This document shows, in pieces, positions 17,283 through 26,070 of a stretch of DNA of 64,000 nucleotides. The stretch covers positions 620,001-684,000 of the forward strand of contig CAVSBG010000013.1 of the NCBI GenBank assembly GCA_963726125.1, written 5' to 3'. A program made the position numbers and the translations under genes. Within the stretch, counting starts at the first letter, position 1; each line of letters starts with the position of its first letter. The notes under the pieces were generated by a model that was not told where the DNA came from, ran no database searches, and saw only the letters and a list, made by a program, of their open reading frames with translations. The stretch comes from JAMXLO01 sp963726125. Lineage in GTDB: Bacteria; Pseudomonadota; Alphaproteobacteria; Acetobacterales; Acetobacteraceae.

Positions 17283-18452
17283 ATGCCAATCCGCATCACT
17301 GACATTCGAGAGATCACGAAGCCGATCAGCTCGCCGATCCGCAACGCCTATATCGACTTCTCGAAGATGACCTCCAGCCTCGTCGCGGTGGTGACCAATG
17401 TCGAACGCAACGGCAAGCGCGTCATCGGCTATGGCTTCAACTCCAATGGACGCTATGGCCAGGGCGGCCTGATTCGCGAACGCTTTGCGCCACGCATCCT
17501 GGAAGCTGACCCGCTGAGCCTACTGGACGCGACCGGCGACAACCTGGATCCCGACCGCGTCTGGTCCGCCATGATGACCAACGAGAAGCCCGGCGGCCAC
17601 GGCGATCGCTCGGTCGCCGTCGGAACGATCGACATGGCCGTGTGGGACGCCGTTGCGAAGATTGCGGACCAACCTCTGTTCCGGCTGCTCGCCGAGCGCC
17701 ACGGGATCGAAGCGGATCCGCGCGTATTCGTTTATGCCGCGGGCGGCTATTACTACCCCGGCAAGGATGACGCCGCGCTCTGCACTGAAATGCGCAGCTA
17801 TCTCGATCGCGGCTACACGGTCGTGAAGATGAAGATAGGTGGCGAAACAATCGCCGAGGACCGCCGCCGCATCGAAGCCGTGCTGAAGGCGATCGGCAAT
17901 AACGCCCAACTCGCGGTGGACGCCAACGGCCGCTTCGACCTTGCCACTGCGATCGACTACGCGAAGATGATGAGCGCCTATCCGCTGTTCTGGTACGAGG
18001 AAGCCGGCGACCCGCTTGACTATCAACTGCAGGCGGCGCTCGCCGAATTCTATCCCGCCCCGATGGCGACTGGGGAGAATCTGTTCAGCCACCAGGACGC
18101 GCGCAACCTGATCCGATACGGCGGCATGCGCCCGGACCGCGATTGGCTGCAGTTCGACTGCGCACTGTCCTACGGGCTGTGCGAATACCAGCGGACGCTG
18201 GCGATGCTGAAGGACGCCGGCTGGTCATGGCGCCGTTGCATCCCTCACGGTGGCCACCAGATGTCGCTCGCGATCGCGGCCGGATTGGGGCTTGGCGGCA
18301 ATGAGAGCTACCCGGACGTGTTCCAACCGTACGGTGGCTTCCCCGATGGCACGCGGGTGGAGAACAGCATCGTGACCCTGCCGGAACTTCCCGGCATCGG
18401 GTTCGAAGGCAAGAGCGACCTCTATCGCATCATGCGGGACCTGGCGGCGTAA
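17283..18452 (+). CDS. tarD: D-tartrate dehydratase (enolase superfamily)
   Basis: A 389-residue member of the mandelate racemase/muconate lactonising group. It closely resembles, from memory, the characterised Bradyrhizobium TarD and has the same length. All catalytic residues fall at the TarD numbers: base Lys184 in KMKIGG, metal ligands Asp213 (VDANGRF), Glu239 (WYEE) and Glu265 (TGEN), and His322 in IPHGGHQ. The N-terminal capping domain has ITKPISSPIRNAYIDF and NSNGRYGQGGL. The enzyme dehydrates D-tartrate to oxaloacetate (EC 4.2.1.81) in the cytoplasm. It is monocistronic here, 130 bp after the glycosyltransferase, with no dedicated regulator or tartrate transporter adjacent. Confidence 0.92.
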   Translation: MPIRITDIREITKPISSPIRNAYIDFSKMTSSLVAVVTNVERNGKRVIGYGFNSNGRYGQGGLIRERFAPRILEADPLSLLDATGDNLDPDRVWSAMMTNEKPGGHGDRSVAVGTIDMAVWDAVAKIADQPLFRLLAERHGIEADPRVFVYAAGGYYYPGKDDAALCTEMRSYLDRGYTVVKMKIGGETIAEDRRRIEAVLKAIGNNAQLAVDANGRFDLATAIDYAKMMSAYPLFWYEEAGDPLDYQLQAALAEFYPAPMATGENLFSHQDARNLIRYGGMRPDRDWLQFDCALSYGLCEYQRTLAMLKDAGWSWRRCIPHGGHQMSLAIAAGLGLGGNESYPDVFQPYGGFPDGTRVENSIVTLPELPGIGFEGKSDLYRIMRDLAA

Positions 18453-18502
18453 GGGTATGCCGCGCCGTTAGCGGGAGAGGACAACTCGCGCGTTTGGGGC
18501 GG

Positions 18503-18545
18503 CGGCCCCCTCCCCCAACCCCCTCCCGCGAGGGGAGGGGGAGAT
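18503..18545. repeat. GC-rich palindromic element, single copy, at convergent gene ends
   Basis: CGGCCCCCTCCCCCAACCCC followed by CTCCCGCGAGGGGAGGGGGAG. CCTCCCGCGAGGGGAGG can fold on itself. It sits in the 108-bp gap between convergent tarD and the GT87-like gene, consistent with a bidirectional terminator role. Confidence 0.75.
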
Positions 18546-18560
18546 TTGTGCACTTTGTGC

Positions 18561-19773
18561 TTACCCTCTCTCCTGCCAGGCGGCCGCGGCTGCTAACGCG
18601 AACGCGCCGAGCGCGACCAGCGGCGTGACCACCAGATGCGTCTCAGGGCCGAAGTTCCCGGTCAGCAATGCCGCGACATAGAGCACAACGACCCCCGTTC
18701 GGAGCCACGCCGGGAAGCCATGCTGTTGGCCCCATCGCACCAACCAGGCCAGCGCGATCCCAGAGAGGACCAGGTCGTAGAACAGCGCTACCGGCACTGC
18801 GAGCGGCGTCGCCGCCAGCAATATCGCGGCGCGCACGGGCAGGCTCCAGCCGCGGTGCCAGACCCAGAACACCGTCGCGACCATGATCGCCGTCACCACC
18901 GCCTGCGCCGCGTATGCCAGCGCCGCTGAGCCGCCAAACGCCAGTACCGACGCCGAACGGACTGGCCATCGCGGGATGCGCGACGCCTGTCTCATAGATC
19001 TCGTGCGCACCGGAAGCAGCGGTAAAGAACGCACGCCAGGTGTCCCAGCCGAGCATCTGCACGGACAGACCGATCAAACCGGCCACCGTCAGACCGGCCG
19101 CAATGCAAGACCGCCACCGCCCCGCCGCGACCAGCGCCACCGGCACCAGCAGCCCGAAATGCGGCTTGTAGCAAAGTGCTCCGAACAACATCCCGGCCAG
19201 CGCAGGGCGCCGATCAACCAGCAGCGTAGCCGCTCCGAACAGCGTGGCGGACAGAAACGCGTTCTGCCCGGTGCCGAGGGTGAAGAAGACCGGGGGAAAC
19301 GCCAGCAGCGGGAGCAGAATGGCCCAACCGCGCTCGTGCAGGATGCGCCGAACCACCAGCAGCGACGGCACCAGCGTAGCCGCCTGGAACGCAACGAACG
19401 CAGCGAGGTAGGGCAACCGCGCCAGGACCGCGCACAACAGGAGAAAGATCGGCGGATAATAGAAGTAGTTGTAGGCGATGCCCGGTTCGGTCGCCGCCTG
19501 CTCCGCCGCATGGTGCGCCGCCTGATCGTAAACCAGCGCCGCTGTACCTGCGTCTACCAGCCGGCCGGCGGCGTAGAAGCTGACGAAGTCGGTGCTGACC
19601 GGACGCCGCAGCGGCGTGACCCAGCCATGCGTCCCGGCCACGAAGAATGCAAAGCCGGCCAATTCCAACACCAGCAGCAGCGCGGCGCATACCATTATAC
19701 GGCGGCGAGCGGTCCACACGCCGAACCGCCGTTGCGCCGGCCACTCTTGCGCCAGTGTCGAGGAACCGCTCAT
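18561..19773 (-). pseudogene. GT87/DUF2029-type membrane glycosyltransferase, one-base frameshift
   Basis: A polytopic membrane protein of about 400 residues with many hydrophobic helices. Family landmarks are STDFVSFYAAGRLVDAG, AYNYFYYPPIFLLLCAVL, FFTLGTGQNAFLSATLFG and LCYKPHFGLLVPVAL, as in the polyprenyl-phosphate-mannose-dependent GT-C families. After HPAMASPFGV the frame is lost, and the missing final helices (LAFGGSAALAYAAQAVVTAI and onward) are encoded in the next frame. Removing the extra base at 18948 restores one continuous protein ending at the stop at 18561. Whether the defect is biological or an assembly error is open. A nearby ATG (MSGSSTLAQE) is the preferred start. Confidence 0.75.
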
Positions 19774-19849
19774 GGTCGCCAATGTGGCGCATTGGCCGTT
19801 GCAGCGTTATTTCACCCGGCGCCGGCCACCGCAAAGGATCGCAGATCGC

Positions 19850-20845
19850 ATGGTGTCCTCCCGGCTTCGTATCGGCCTCGCCGGCGCCGGCCATTTCGGC
19901 CGTTACCATGCGTTGAAGGTCGCGGCGTCCGAGCGCGCCATGCTGGCCGGCGTGTTCGATCCAGACGGCGACCGCGCCAAGACCGTTGGCTGGGAGGCAG
20001 GCGCTCCCGACCTCCCCTTCCCCGCCCTGCTGGCCGCCTGCGACGCCGTGGTGATCGCCGCCCCGGCGGAGGCACACCATGCGCTCGCCGTCCAGGCGCT
20101 GCGGGCTGGCAAGCACGTGCTGGTCGAAAAGCCGATTGCGGCGACCCTGGCCCAGGCCGACGAATTGGCGACCCTGGCGGCCGAGCGGAAGCTGGTACTG
20201 CAGGTGGGGCACCTTGAGCGGTTTTCCGCCGCGTTTCGTGCCTTGGACGGTCGCCTCGGCGCGCCGCTCTACATCGAGGCCACCCGCATCGCCCCGTTCA
20301 AACAGCGCGGCACGGATGTCTCGGTGATCCTCGACCTGATGATCCACGACCTTGATCTGGTCCTGTCGCTGGTGGCCAGCGAGATCGAGAGCGTGGACGC
20401 CGTGGGCGCCGCGGTGGCAAGTGAGCATGCCGATATCGCCAACGCCCGTTTGCGCTTCGTGAATGGCGCCGTCGCGACGATCACCGCGTCCCGCGTGGCG
20501 ATGCGGACAGAGCGCCGCATGCGGGTATTCGCCCCGGACGGTTACCTGGGGGTGGACTTTGCCAACCGCCGCCTGACCGTGATCGCCCGCAACCGGGGCA
20601 CGCCGGTGCCGGACGTCGCCGGGTTCGGCATGGAGGAGATCTCCTGGCAGGACCACAACTCGCTCGCCGCCGAACATGCGGCATTCGTTGCGGCGGTGCT
20701 GGACGGCGCTCCGGTGCTGGTGGATGCGGCGGCTGGACGACGAGCACTTGCGGCGGCGCTGGCGGTCACCGACAGCATGGCGGCCTCGCGGGTGCGGATG
20801 GAGGTATCGGGGCTCATCGGGGCGGGGTCTTTGAGTACGCAGTAA
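19850..20845 (+). CDS. Gfo/Idh/MocA oxidoreductase, possibly UDP-GlcNAc 3-dehydrogenase (GnnA-like)
   Basis: A 331-residue NAD(P)-dependent oxidoreductase. The Rossmann motif is LRIGLAGAGHFGRYHALK and the family lysine lies in HVLVEKPIAATLAQADEL; the second domain begins after LQVGHLERFSAAFRAL, and the candidate catalytic histidine pair is in DLMIHDLDLVL. In Rhodospirillales a Gfo/Idh gene commonly accompanies the lipid A genes and encodes GnnA, which with GnnB makes the 3-amino sugar for amide-linked lipid A. Here it faces lpxB, supporting that reading, but the partner aminotransferase is not in the window, so the specific function is an inference. Confidence 0.75.
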   Translation: MVSSRLRIGLAGAGHFGRYHALKVAASERAMLAGVFDPDGDRAKTVGWEAGAPDLPFPALLAACDAVVIAAPAEAHHALAVQALRAGKHVLVEKPIAATLAQADELATLAAERKLVLQVGHLERFSAAFRALDGRLGAPLYIEATRIAPFKQRGTDVSVILDLMIHDLDLVLSLVASEIESVDAVGAAVASEHADIANARLRFVNGAVATITASRVAMRTERRMRVFAPDGYLGVDFANRRLTVIARNRGTPVPDVAGFGMEEISWQDHNSLAAEHAAFVAAVLDGAPVLVDAAAGRRALAAALAVTDSMAASRVRMEVSGLIGAGSLSTQ

Positions 20846-20850
20846 AAAGA

Positions 20851-21095
20851 ACAGTAACTTTTGCCACAGATGTACGCGGATAGACGCAGATCGAGCCTGG
20901 GCGAACCGACTTTGGGAGCCGTTATTCGTTGCAGTGTAGTTCTGTCACCTGTGGGCCTAAGGTTTGATTAATAAATCAATTTACTGGTTACTTTACCTCA
21001 GCACATTCGCTCCGCTCTTCGGCGGATCAAAAACTTATCCGCGTGCATCTGCGTACATCTGTGGCGAAAATACTTGTCTTCTTGTTCTTTATGCA
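20851..21095. repeat. AT-richer inverted repeat pair between convergent genes
   Basis: Arm one reads TTTTGCCACAGATGTACGCG then GATAGACGCAGATC; about 150 bases later the reverse complement appears (GCATCTGCGTACATCTGTGG then CGAAAATAC). Both arms carry the CACAGATGTACGC core that resembles dispersed intergenic repeats seen in many bacterial genomes. The element lies in the gap between the convergent oxidoreductase and lpxB genes and contains no gene. The intervening DNA is visibly lower in GC than the flanks. Confidence 0.65.
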
Positions 21096-21119
21096 GACGG
21101 CCTCGTCCATCGCCTGCCC

Positions 21120-22250
21120 TCACGCGGATAACCCTTGCAGTACAGCAGCTGCGGCGGCCTCCGAGGGTGTGCCCCCAGGCGGACGCAGCAAGTTCAGCGC
21201 CTCTTGGCAGCCCGTGCGCTGCGCCTCGATCGCCACGGGATCGTCCAGCAGCATCCGCATCGTAGCCGCCAGCCGATCCGGCGTGCACGCCTGCTGGATG
21301 AACTCGGGTATCACCTCGCGGCCGGCGATCAGATTGATGATCGAGGCATATTGTACTTTGACCAACTGCTTCGCGATCGCCGCGCTCAACGGATTGACGC
21401 GATAGGCCACCACCATCGGCACGCCCGCCATCGCCAGCTCCAGCGTCGAGGTGCCCGACTTCGTGAGGGCGGCGGCGGAAGCAGCGAATGCGTCATACTT
21501 GTCCTGCAACTCGGTCACCAGAACCGGCCGGCGTGGCCAATCGCGCGTGCCCTGTTGGACTGCATCGGGGACCGGCCCTGCCAGCGGCACCACCGGCACC
21601 AGATCGGGCAGGCGTTGCAAACTCGCGCCGAGTATTGGCAAGAGTTGGGTGACCTCGGTGCGGCGACTGCCCGGCATCACGGTCAGAATGCGGGCATTCG
21701 GATCGATGCCGTGGCGTGCACGGAAACGGGCCGCGTCACCGCTATCGGCACCGCTCTCCAGCACAGGATGACCGACGAATGTGGCGGGCAGGCCATGGCC
21801 GGCGAAGAAGTCCGGCTCGAACGGCAACAAACAGAGCAACTGGTCCCAAAGCCCCGGATAATGCCGCACGCGGCTTTCACGCCAGGCCCAGGCCTGGGGT
21901 GCGACATAGTGGATTCGGTGGATGCCAAGCGGACGGATCGCCTTCAGCACGCGCAGCGTGAAGCCCGGGCTATCGATCGTCACCACAATGTCCGGTCGCC
22001 GTGCCGCGATATCGGCGACCGTCTGTTGCAACCGGCGCCGCAATTGGACCAGCCGCGGCAGAACCTCCAGCAGTCCCATCAGCGCAAGGTCCTGGATAGG
22101 GAAAAGGCTGTCCACGCCGTGCGCCGACATTTGTGAACCGCCAATGCCGGCGAAGCGGATCTCCGGGCGCCGCTGCATGGTCGCCTGGATCAGCCTGGCG
22201 CCGAGCGCATCGCCGCTGGCTTCGCCGGCAATCATGTAGATAAGGGTCAT
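21120..22250 (-). CDS. lpxB: Lipid-A-disaccharide synthase
   Basis: A 376-residue GT19 glycosyltransferase that joins lipid X and UDP-2,3-diacylglucosamine to form the lipid A disaccharide at the inner face of the cytoplasmic membrane. Family signatures are YMIAGEASGDALGARLIQA at the N-terminus, FAGIGGSQMSAHGVDSLFPI, RIHYVAPQAWAWRESRVR, FVGHPVLE, LTVMPGSRRTEV and, near the C-terminus, TKSGTSTLELAMAGVPMVVA. Length is normal. It lies alone here rather than at the end of an lpxD-fabZ-lpxA cluster, with a GnnA-like gene convergent. Confidence 0.93.
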   Translation of the reverse strand: MTLIYMIAGEASGDALGARLIQATMQRRPEIRFAGIGGSQMSAHGVDSLFPIQDLALMGLLEVLPRLVQLRRRLQQTVADIAARRPDIVVTIDSPGFTLRVLKAIRPLGIHRIHYVAPQAWAWRESRVRHYPGLWDQLLCLLPFEPDFFAGHGLPATFVGHPVLESGADSGDAARFRARHGIDPNARILTVMPGSRRTEVTQLLPILGASLQRLPDLVPVVPLAGPVPDAVQQGTRDWPRRPVLVTELQDKYDAFAASAAALTKSGTSTLELAMAGVPMVVAYRVNPLSAAIAKQLVKVQYASIINLIAGREVIPEFIQQACTPDRLAATMRMLLDDPVAIEAQRTGCQEALNLLRPPGGTPSEAAAAAVLQGLSA

Positions 22251-22434
22251 TCGGCCAACGCATAGGCCGCCGGCGCGCCCCGCGGCAGTTCCGCCGCAGA
22301 GGCGCCAGGAAGATCGTTACGAGTTTGCCAAGTGAGCGAGTTCACATCTGTCTTTCTTCAAAGAGAATTTACCACGACCCAGATGGCATGATCGCAACCT
22401 TTGCGATACCTGCTCCCTGCACATTTGAAACCCC

Positions 22435-22647
22435 ATGATGGCTGAACATACTGATTATATTACGCTATCAAAGCGCTTCGAAAGTTTTGCGGAACGCTGT
22501 GCGGATCCGATGCTTGCCGATACCTACCGAAGGTTGGCCGAAACCTATCGAGCGCTGGATTTCTGGCACGAACGGTTCAGGCAGCGTTATGAAAACGCAA
22601 CCCTGAACGCGATGGACCATGACCCTGACACGAAGAGTGAGGGATGA
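22435..22647 (+). CDS. Small hypothetical protein
   Basis: A 70-residue, mostly helical, charged protein with the core YITLSKRFESFAERCADPML then ADTYRRLAETYRALDFWHER. I recognise similar short proteins from Bradyrhizobium-like genomes but no function. There are two in-frame ATGs at the start. It ends just before hisI on the opposite strand. The composition is protein-like and codon use is normal, so I take it as real. Confidence 0.6.
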   Translation: MMAEHTDYITLSKRFESFAERCADPMLADTYRRLAETYRALDFWHERFRQRYENATLNAMDHDPDTKSEG

Positions 22648-22657
22648 ACGGTCGCGA

Positions 22658-23059
22658 TCAGTGATCAGTTCCGCCGCCGTACAGCGCTTCCGGCGCAACC
22701 AGCGGCGCCGCTATTTCGACCAACTCACCGTCCCGTGCCGCGCGGAAGAAGCAATTGCGGCGCCCCGTGTGGCAAGCGACGCCTTCCTGATCGACCAGCA
22801 GCAGCAACGTGTCGCCGTCGCAATCCAGCCGCAGTTCCTTCAGGTGCTGCAGCTGGCCCGAGCTCTCGCCCTTGCGCCATAGCGCTTTGCGGCTGCGGCT
22901 GAAGTAGCACACGCGCCGGGTCGCAAGCGTCTCGAGTATCGCCTCACGGTTCATCCAGGCGAGCATCAGCACCTCGCCGGTGTCATGCTGCTGGGCGACG
23001 GCGGGGACCAAGCCGGCGGTATCGAAGCGGATCGCACCCAGGATGTCTTGTTCGCTCAT
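22658..23059 (-). CDS. hisI: Phosphoribosyl-AMP cyclohydrolase
   Basis: A 133-residue monofunctional HisI that opens the adenine ring of phosphoribosyl-AMP in histidine synthesis. The magnesium-site aspartates are in RLDCDGD (Asp79, Asp81, Asp83) and the zinc cysteines in CHTGRRNC (Cys96, Cys103), with a further conserved Cys80. MLAWMNREAILETL and YFSRSRKALWRKGE are the substrate-binding signatures. No HisE domain is attached, as usual in alphaproteobacteria, and no other his gene is adjacent. Confidence 0.92.
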   Translation of the reverse strand: MSEQDILGAIRFDTAGLVPAVAQQHDTGEVLMLAWMNREAILETLATRRVCYFSRSRKALWRKGESSGQLQHLKELRLDCDGDTLLLLVDQEGVACHTGRRNCFFRAARDGELVEIAAPLVAPEALYGGGTDH

Positions 23060-23105
23060 GGCTGTTATCTTGGGGGTCCGATGCGTTCAGGGAAAGGTGC
23101 AGCCA

Positions 23106-23804
23106 ATGCCGGTGATTGCCTCCGCCGAGGATGTGTGTCCATCCCGGCGGCGCGCCAACTCGAATGGCGCCAACTTCTGGCTGACGACCTATATCGGCGC
23201 CAATCGCTACACAAGCGGTGCGGAGACATCGCCGGAGCCAGGCACGATCTATCCGATGGCCTTCCTCGTGGAGCAGGATGCTGGCGCCATCGTCGGCGCG
23301 CACTACCATCAGGCCGACCAGTTCCAGGTCGTTGTGGGCGGCGCGGGCAGGCTCGGGCATCACGACATCGCGGTACCCGCAGTGCACTTCGCAGGCGCCT
23401 GGTCGCCGTACGGCCCGCTATCGGCCGGCGCGGACGGATTGCAATATTTCACGCTGCGCAACGGCTGGGATCCGGGCGCGCGCTATATGGAGTTCCCCGG
23501 CAACCGCGCAACGCTGCGTGCCAGGCCACGCTGGCATCGCGAGGCGACGGGTGACAGCATGTCAGCCGAGGATGGGCTGTGCGCCCGAAGCCATGTCCTC
23601 GCGGGGGAGGAACACATCACCGGCCCCGAGCCATCAACCGGCGCGGGGCAGTTCTGGCTCGTGTTGTCCGGCAACATGCTGTGCGAGGGCCGGGAGTTGC
23701 CAGCACGGTCATGCATATTTGTCGACCCCGATGAACCGCCGTTTACCGCCATTGCCGGTGCCTCGGGCCTGCACGTGTTGAGCTTGCAATACCCGCGGCG
23801 GTAA
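23106..23804 (+). CDS. Cupin-fold protein of unknown function
   Basis: A 232-residue soluble protein with a good ribosome site (GGAAAGG) before the ATG. One cupin barrel is suggested by AIVGAHYHQADQFQVVVGG followed by GRLGHH, where the two histidines and downstream His could bind a metal. A second, weaker barrel-like segment runs TGPEPSTGAGQFWLVLSGNM. It may be a bicupin dioxygenase or sugar-binding protein; nothing in the neighbourhood decides this. It is divergent from hisI. Confidence 0.6.
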   Translation: MPVIASAEDVCPSRRRANSNGANFWLTTYIGANRYTSGAETSPEPGTIYPMAFLVEQDAGAIVGAHYHQADQFQVVVGGAGRLGHHDIAVPAVHFAGAWSPYGPLSAGADGLQYFTLRNGWDPGARYMEFPGNRATLRARPRWHREATGDSMSAEDGLCARSHVLAGEEHITGPEPSTGAGQFWLVLSGNMLCEGRELPARSCIFVDPDEPPFTAIAGASGLHVLSLQYPRR

Positions 23805-24189
23805 CGCGGCGGGGTCGTCGTCGGCGCGGCTGCCGTGACCGGATCGCGGCGCTTCCGTCTCATCCCGCCGTTGCCTTGCGTACCGCAGCAATGATCCGCC
23901 TCGGCGCCGAGGCAAGGACGCAAGTGATCTCGACCGGTCGAGTCGATGAGACGCTCGGTGGCGCATGGTGGTCCGATTCCCTCCCCGCTCATCAAACCGC
24001 ACGTGCGGATATCCCGCATTCATTGCATTATTGGGATGACGTGCCCCCGGGCAATGCGCGGTTTGGCGTGACGCTGCGCATATGCATTCCGGTGGAAGAG
24101 CTGGCAAACGCGATCCACAGAACTTCGTGGTTGTCGGCGGGCTCGCACATTGAGCGGCAGCCGCTGGACCGACCTGCGTCGCGCGGAAC
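23805..24189. other. 385-bp stretch without a confident gene
   Basis: Open frames exist on both strands here, including a plus-strand frame from 23876 that would overlap the end of the TauD-family gene. None has a recognisable domain, a ribosome site or a neighbour coupling. It could be the degraded remnant of a gene. I see no repeat or RNA gene in it. Confidence 0.4.
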
Positions 24190-25230
24190 CTACGCCGCCG
24201 CGATCCAGCTCTTGCGTTCGCCCGCATAGATCGCGCCGGGATTGCCGCTGACCGTGGTGCGCCACATCACGCGCGCTTCGTTGTCCGCGTCGAACCAGGT
24301 GGCGGCGTGCAGCAGGCAGCGGTTGTCCCACACCAGCAGGTCGCCCACGTTCCATTCATGCACGTAGACGAACTCGCGACGGGTCGCATGCGCCATGAGT
24401 TCCGCGAGCAGCGCAGCGCCATCACCGTGGGGACCCGGCTGCATGCCGACGAACGGTCCCTCCAGCCAGTCCATCTGTCCATACTCGCAGAGATACAGAG
24501 AGCGCTTGCCGGTGACCGGATGAACACGCACCACAGGCTGGCGTTGCGGCCTTTCATGTGGCGGGAGATCGCGGGGTGTCTCGCCGTTGAGCACCGCGTC
24601 GCGCGTGCGCTTGTTGCTCGACGAGGCATGCAGTCCCTCGAGCGTATCGACCCGCGCCTTCAGTGCCGGCGGCAGCGCTTGGTACGCCGAGGCGGCATCG
24701 GCGAACAACGTCTGTCCCTGGCCTTTGGGCACGGGAAGCACGGCCAGGAACAACGAGAGGTCGGGTGGCGGCCGGCGATAACTCTGGTCCGTGTGCCAGC
24801 CCCGCCGGTGCGGGAACTGCACCGGCAATAGTCCGTCCTCGGTCATTGGCGGATCGGGTCGCCGTGGCGGTGGGCGCGAGCAGGGCGGCGTGTTCGACAC
24901 CAGCAGGATCTCGGGCGTGGTGTGGTGGATCGCGTTTCGTGGCGTCCCGGTCTCGCGGTAGTCTTCCACTTCCGCACCGAAATTCCGCGACAGGCGTACC
25001 AGCAGCTCCGGCGCATCCGCCATCGCCTGCATTCCTGGGACCAGCAGCAGGCCCCCACAGTCTGCCAGCGCGGCCGGCAACGCCTCGGGTTCCGCTTCCG
25101 CCGCAGCGATGAAGGCCTGTGCGCCAGGCGCACCACGAAGCCGAACGACGCCGCCGAAATTGGCCCCTGGCAACGGTGTGATGATCTCAAAGCTGCTCAC
25201 GACGCACCTGCCCTGACGATGGATGGACAC
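24190..25230 (-). CDS. TauD/TfdA-family Fe(II)/2-oxoglutarate-dependent dioxygenase
   Basis: A 346-residue oxygenase of the taurine dioxygenase class. The iron triad is visible: HxD in RRGWHTDQSYRR (His146, Asp148) and the distal His308 in WDNRCLLHAATWF, with the 2-oxoglutarate-binding Arg324 in VMWRTTVSGN. TauD enzymes hydroxylate small acids such as taurine, 2,4-D or gamma-butyrobetaine, releasing succinate and CO2; the substrate here is not inferable. The start could be the ATG used or a GTG ten codons in (VSSFEIITPL). It is divergent from a repeat-rich gap. Confidence 0.82.
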   Translation of the reverse strand: MSIHRQGRCVVSSFEIITPLPGANFGGVVRLRGAPGAQAFIAAAEAEPEALPAALADCGGLLLVPGMQAMADAPELLVRLSRNFGAEVEDYRETGTPRNAIHHTTPEILLVSNTPPCSRPPPRRPDPPMTEDGLLPVQFPHRRGWHTDQSYRRPPPDLSLFLAVLPVPKGQGQTLFADAASAYQALPPALKARVDTLEGLHASSSNKRTRDAVLNGETPRDLPPHERPQRQPVVRVHPVTGKRSLYLCEYGQMDWLEGPFVGMQPGPHGDGAALLAELMAHATRREFVYVHEWNVGDLLVWDNRCLLHAATWFDADNEARVMWRTTVSGNPGAIYAGERKSWIAAA

Positions 25231-25398
25231 TGACCGTCCGAGGGTATCCCGGTGGTATCACCGGTCAACTCAACAGTCGGGGGACGCCAGTGCGATGGCA
25301 TTTGGCACTGCGTGGGGTCAACAGGCAATTGCTCGTGCGAAGCGCAACATGGGTTCTCCTCTGTGGAAGTCCGCGGCGACTGCGGTGTGTGGGCGGGA

Positions 25399-25497
25399 AG
25401 GAAGGCCTTTCACCACAGAGGCACAGAGGCACAGAGTTGAAGAACAGAATGCGCTTATACCCACCTGTGACCTGCTCTGTGCCTCAGTGGTCCAGTA
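25399..25497. repeat. Inverted repeat with CACAGAGGCACAGAG core
   Basis: TTCACCACAGAGGCACAGAG with a further GCACAGAG direct copy at about 25400-25430 is answered by the reverse complement CTCTGTGCCTCAGTGGTCC at about 25475-25497. This dispersed-repeat type is familiar from Acetobacteraceae and other genomes. It lies in a 387-bp intergenic gap (25231-25617) of lower GC that holds no gene I can support. Confidence 0.65.
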
Positions 25498-25617
25498 ATC
25501 TTGACTGCCCTGGGCGGCGTGCCTGAGCAGCTTGGCTGTGGCGGGCTCGTTCATGATGCGATAGATCTGGCGGACGAGTATCGTGATCCGGGTCATTGAA
25601 TTTGGACTGGAACGGCG

Positions 25618-26070
25618 GTGTTGAACCTTGAGCAGGCCCTATCCGATCTGTCCGGCGCGCTGACTGAACGCGCGGGCTCCGGCAACCGTGATGCCCGCAT
25701 GCGCGCCGCGCGGCAGGTCGTAGTGCGCTGGTGTCTCGCAACGTTACGGATCGAGCAACCGGAGTACTCGATCGCCGCCACCATCCAACTGGCGCTGGAA
25801 GCGTCCGATCCTGCTGCCCGCAGGGGCTGCGCGGTGCTGTTCGTGCATGCGCTGGCGGTGCGCGGCCTGATACCGAATGCTTCCGCCAGTGATGTGTGCA
25901 GGCTGGTGGAGAACGCGCTGCGCAATCCGCTGTTGCGGTGCGGCTACAAGTTCAGCGGATCGACCGAGGAGAAGATGCGGATCCTGGAACGGCTCCACCA
26001 CACGATCGGTGAACTGATGCAGCCGTTGCAGCCGACGTTTCCGAACTGGCAGGGACTCTACGCGGGCTGA
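25618..26070 (+). CDS. Hypothetical protein, helical
   Basis: A 150-residue protein beginning GTG or, one codon later, TTG. It is predominantly alpha-helical (LNLEQALSDLSGALTERAG, IAATIQLALEASDPAARRG, EEKMRILERLHHTIGELMQP) with no signal peptide or membrane segment. I do not recognise it. The reading frame overlaps the end of the opposite-strand racemase-like gene by 13 bases. Codon use fits the genome, so it is probably real. Confidence 0.55.
   Translation: MLNLEQALSDLSGALTERAGSGNRDARMRAARQVVVRWCLATLRIEQPEYSIAATIQLALEASDPAARRGCAVLFVHALAVRGLIPNASASDVCRLVENALRNPLLRCGYKFSGSTEEKMRILERLHHTIGELMQPLQPTFPNWQGLYAG

Noticed and set aside
23876..24229. 117-codon plus-strand frame between the cupin and TauD genes
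   Set aside because: No recognisable domain, no ribosome site, TTG start, and it overlaps the end of the TauD-family gene. Kept only as a possible remnant.
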